From Verrucomicrobiia bacterium (GTDB lineage: Bacteria; Verrucomicrobiota; Verrucomicrobiia; Verrucomicrobiales; DEV007), in the NCBI GenBank assembly GCA_020439995.1, contig JAGROY010000031.1, positions 1 to 43,022 on the forward strand: a DNA stretch of 43,022 bases. Direction: 5' to 3'. Below are positions 42,935 to 43,022 of the stretch, piece after piece. Numbering within the stretch: position 1 is the stretch's first letter; every line of letters starts with the position of its first letter. The translations under genes and the position numbers were made by a program. Below the pieces are notes generated by a model. The model worked only from the letters and a program-made list of their open reading frames with translations. It was not told the DNA's origin and ran no database searches.

Positions 42935-43022
42935 TCCGAGAGATTAGACGGTCTTGCCGGGGGAAAACAAGCCTGGAGTTTGCGGCCGCCTGTTCCCGAC
43001 AGGGTTTACGCAAGTAGCGATC

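Noticed and set aside
1..43022. CRISPR arrays, rRNA, insertion sequences or prophage genes
   Set aside because: No regularly spaced repeats, rRNA signatures, transposase or integrase motifs were seen on either strand.

Overview
The window looks like chromosomal DNA of a Verrucomicrobiota bacterium, or less likely another PVC-group lineage. The evidence is the gene content: a secreted dehydrogenase-like propeller protein with a C-terminal haem-c domain of PVC type, a sulfatase plus its formylglycine-generating enzyme, two large helical repeat proteins with WAxxDP motifs, and an ECF sigma factor close to a Ser/Thr kinase and a giant WD40 protein. Many products carry lipoprotein or Sec signals, as expected for a Gram-negative envelope. 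No rRNA, tRNA, CRISPR array or insertion sequence was recognised.

Left part (1-10.9 kb): a 5'-truncated PQQ-type propeller protein; a secreted EF-hand protein; a convergent adenylate-forming ligase; an ExbB/ExbD/TonB-like cluster with a small zinc-ribbon membrane protein, followed by fabF; a formylglycine-generating enzyme; a metallo-beta-lactamase-fold nuclease; and a lipoprotein polysaccharide deacetylase. Middle (11-30.5 kb): tandem paralogous repeat proteins with an ATGA overlap, a zincin-like lipoprotein, lysS, an LpxH-like phosphoesterase with a GT4 glycosyltransferase (envelope lipid or glycan work), a divergent monoacylglycerol-lipase-like hydrolase, a cystathionine gamma-synthase-family enzyme, small membrane and lipoproteins, the sulfatase (CSPTR motif, the substrate type of the FGE encoded 15 kb away), a VanZ-like protein, an EamA transporter, the 890-aa haem protein, and a TetR-like remnant. 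Several gaps hold what look like broken or very small genes.

Right part (31-42.9 kb, minus strand) is the most unusual. In transcription order it runs: ECF sigma factor; possible 35-aa ORF; small membrane protein; secreted SnoaL-like protein; second small membrane protein; zinc ribbon-Ser/Thr kinase-TIR protein; DUF4062-like plus TIR-like ORF; and a 2,327-codon nSTAND-WD40-jelly-roll protein. The kinase-TIR ORF and the next ORF overlap in different frames, and a canonical -1 slippery heptamer (GGGAAAG) lies exactly where a switch would fuse them into an 835-aa protein. The giant gene is cut short by a perfect 17-bp tandem duplication; with one copy the frame stays open to give 2,401 aa. A promoter-like element, TAACAGTTG then 11 bases then CCCA-N4-TGGG, occurs three times beside the small genes and may be the sigma factor's own promoter. 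The locus is best read as an ECF-controlled kinase/TIR/STAND signalling or conflict (possibly antiphage) system. Its frame state may be set by programmed frameshifting and by repeat slippage.
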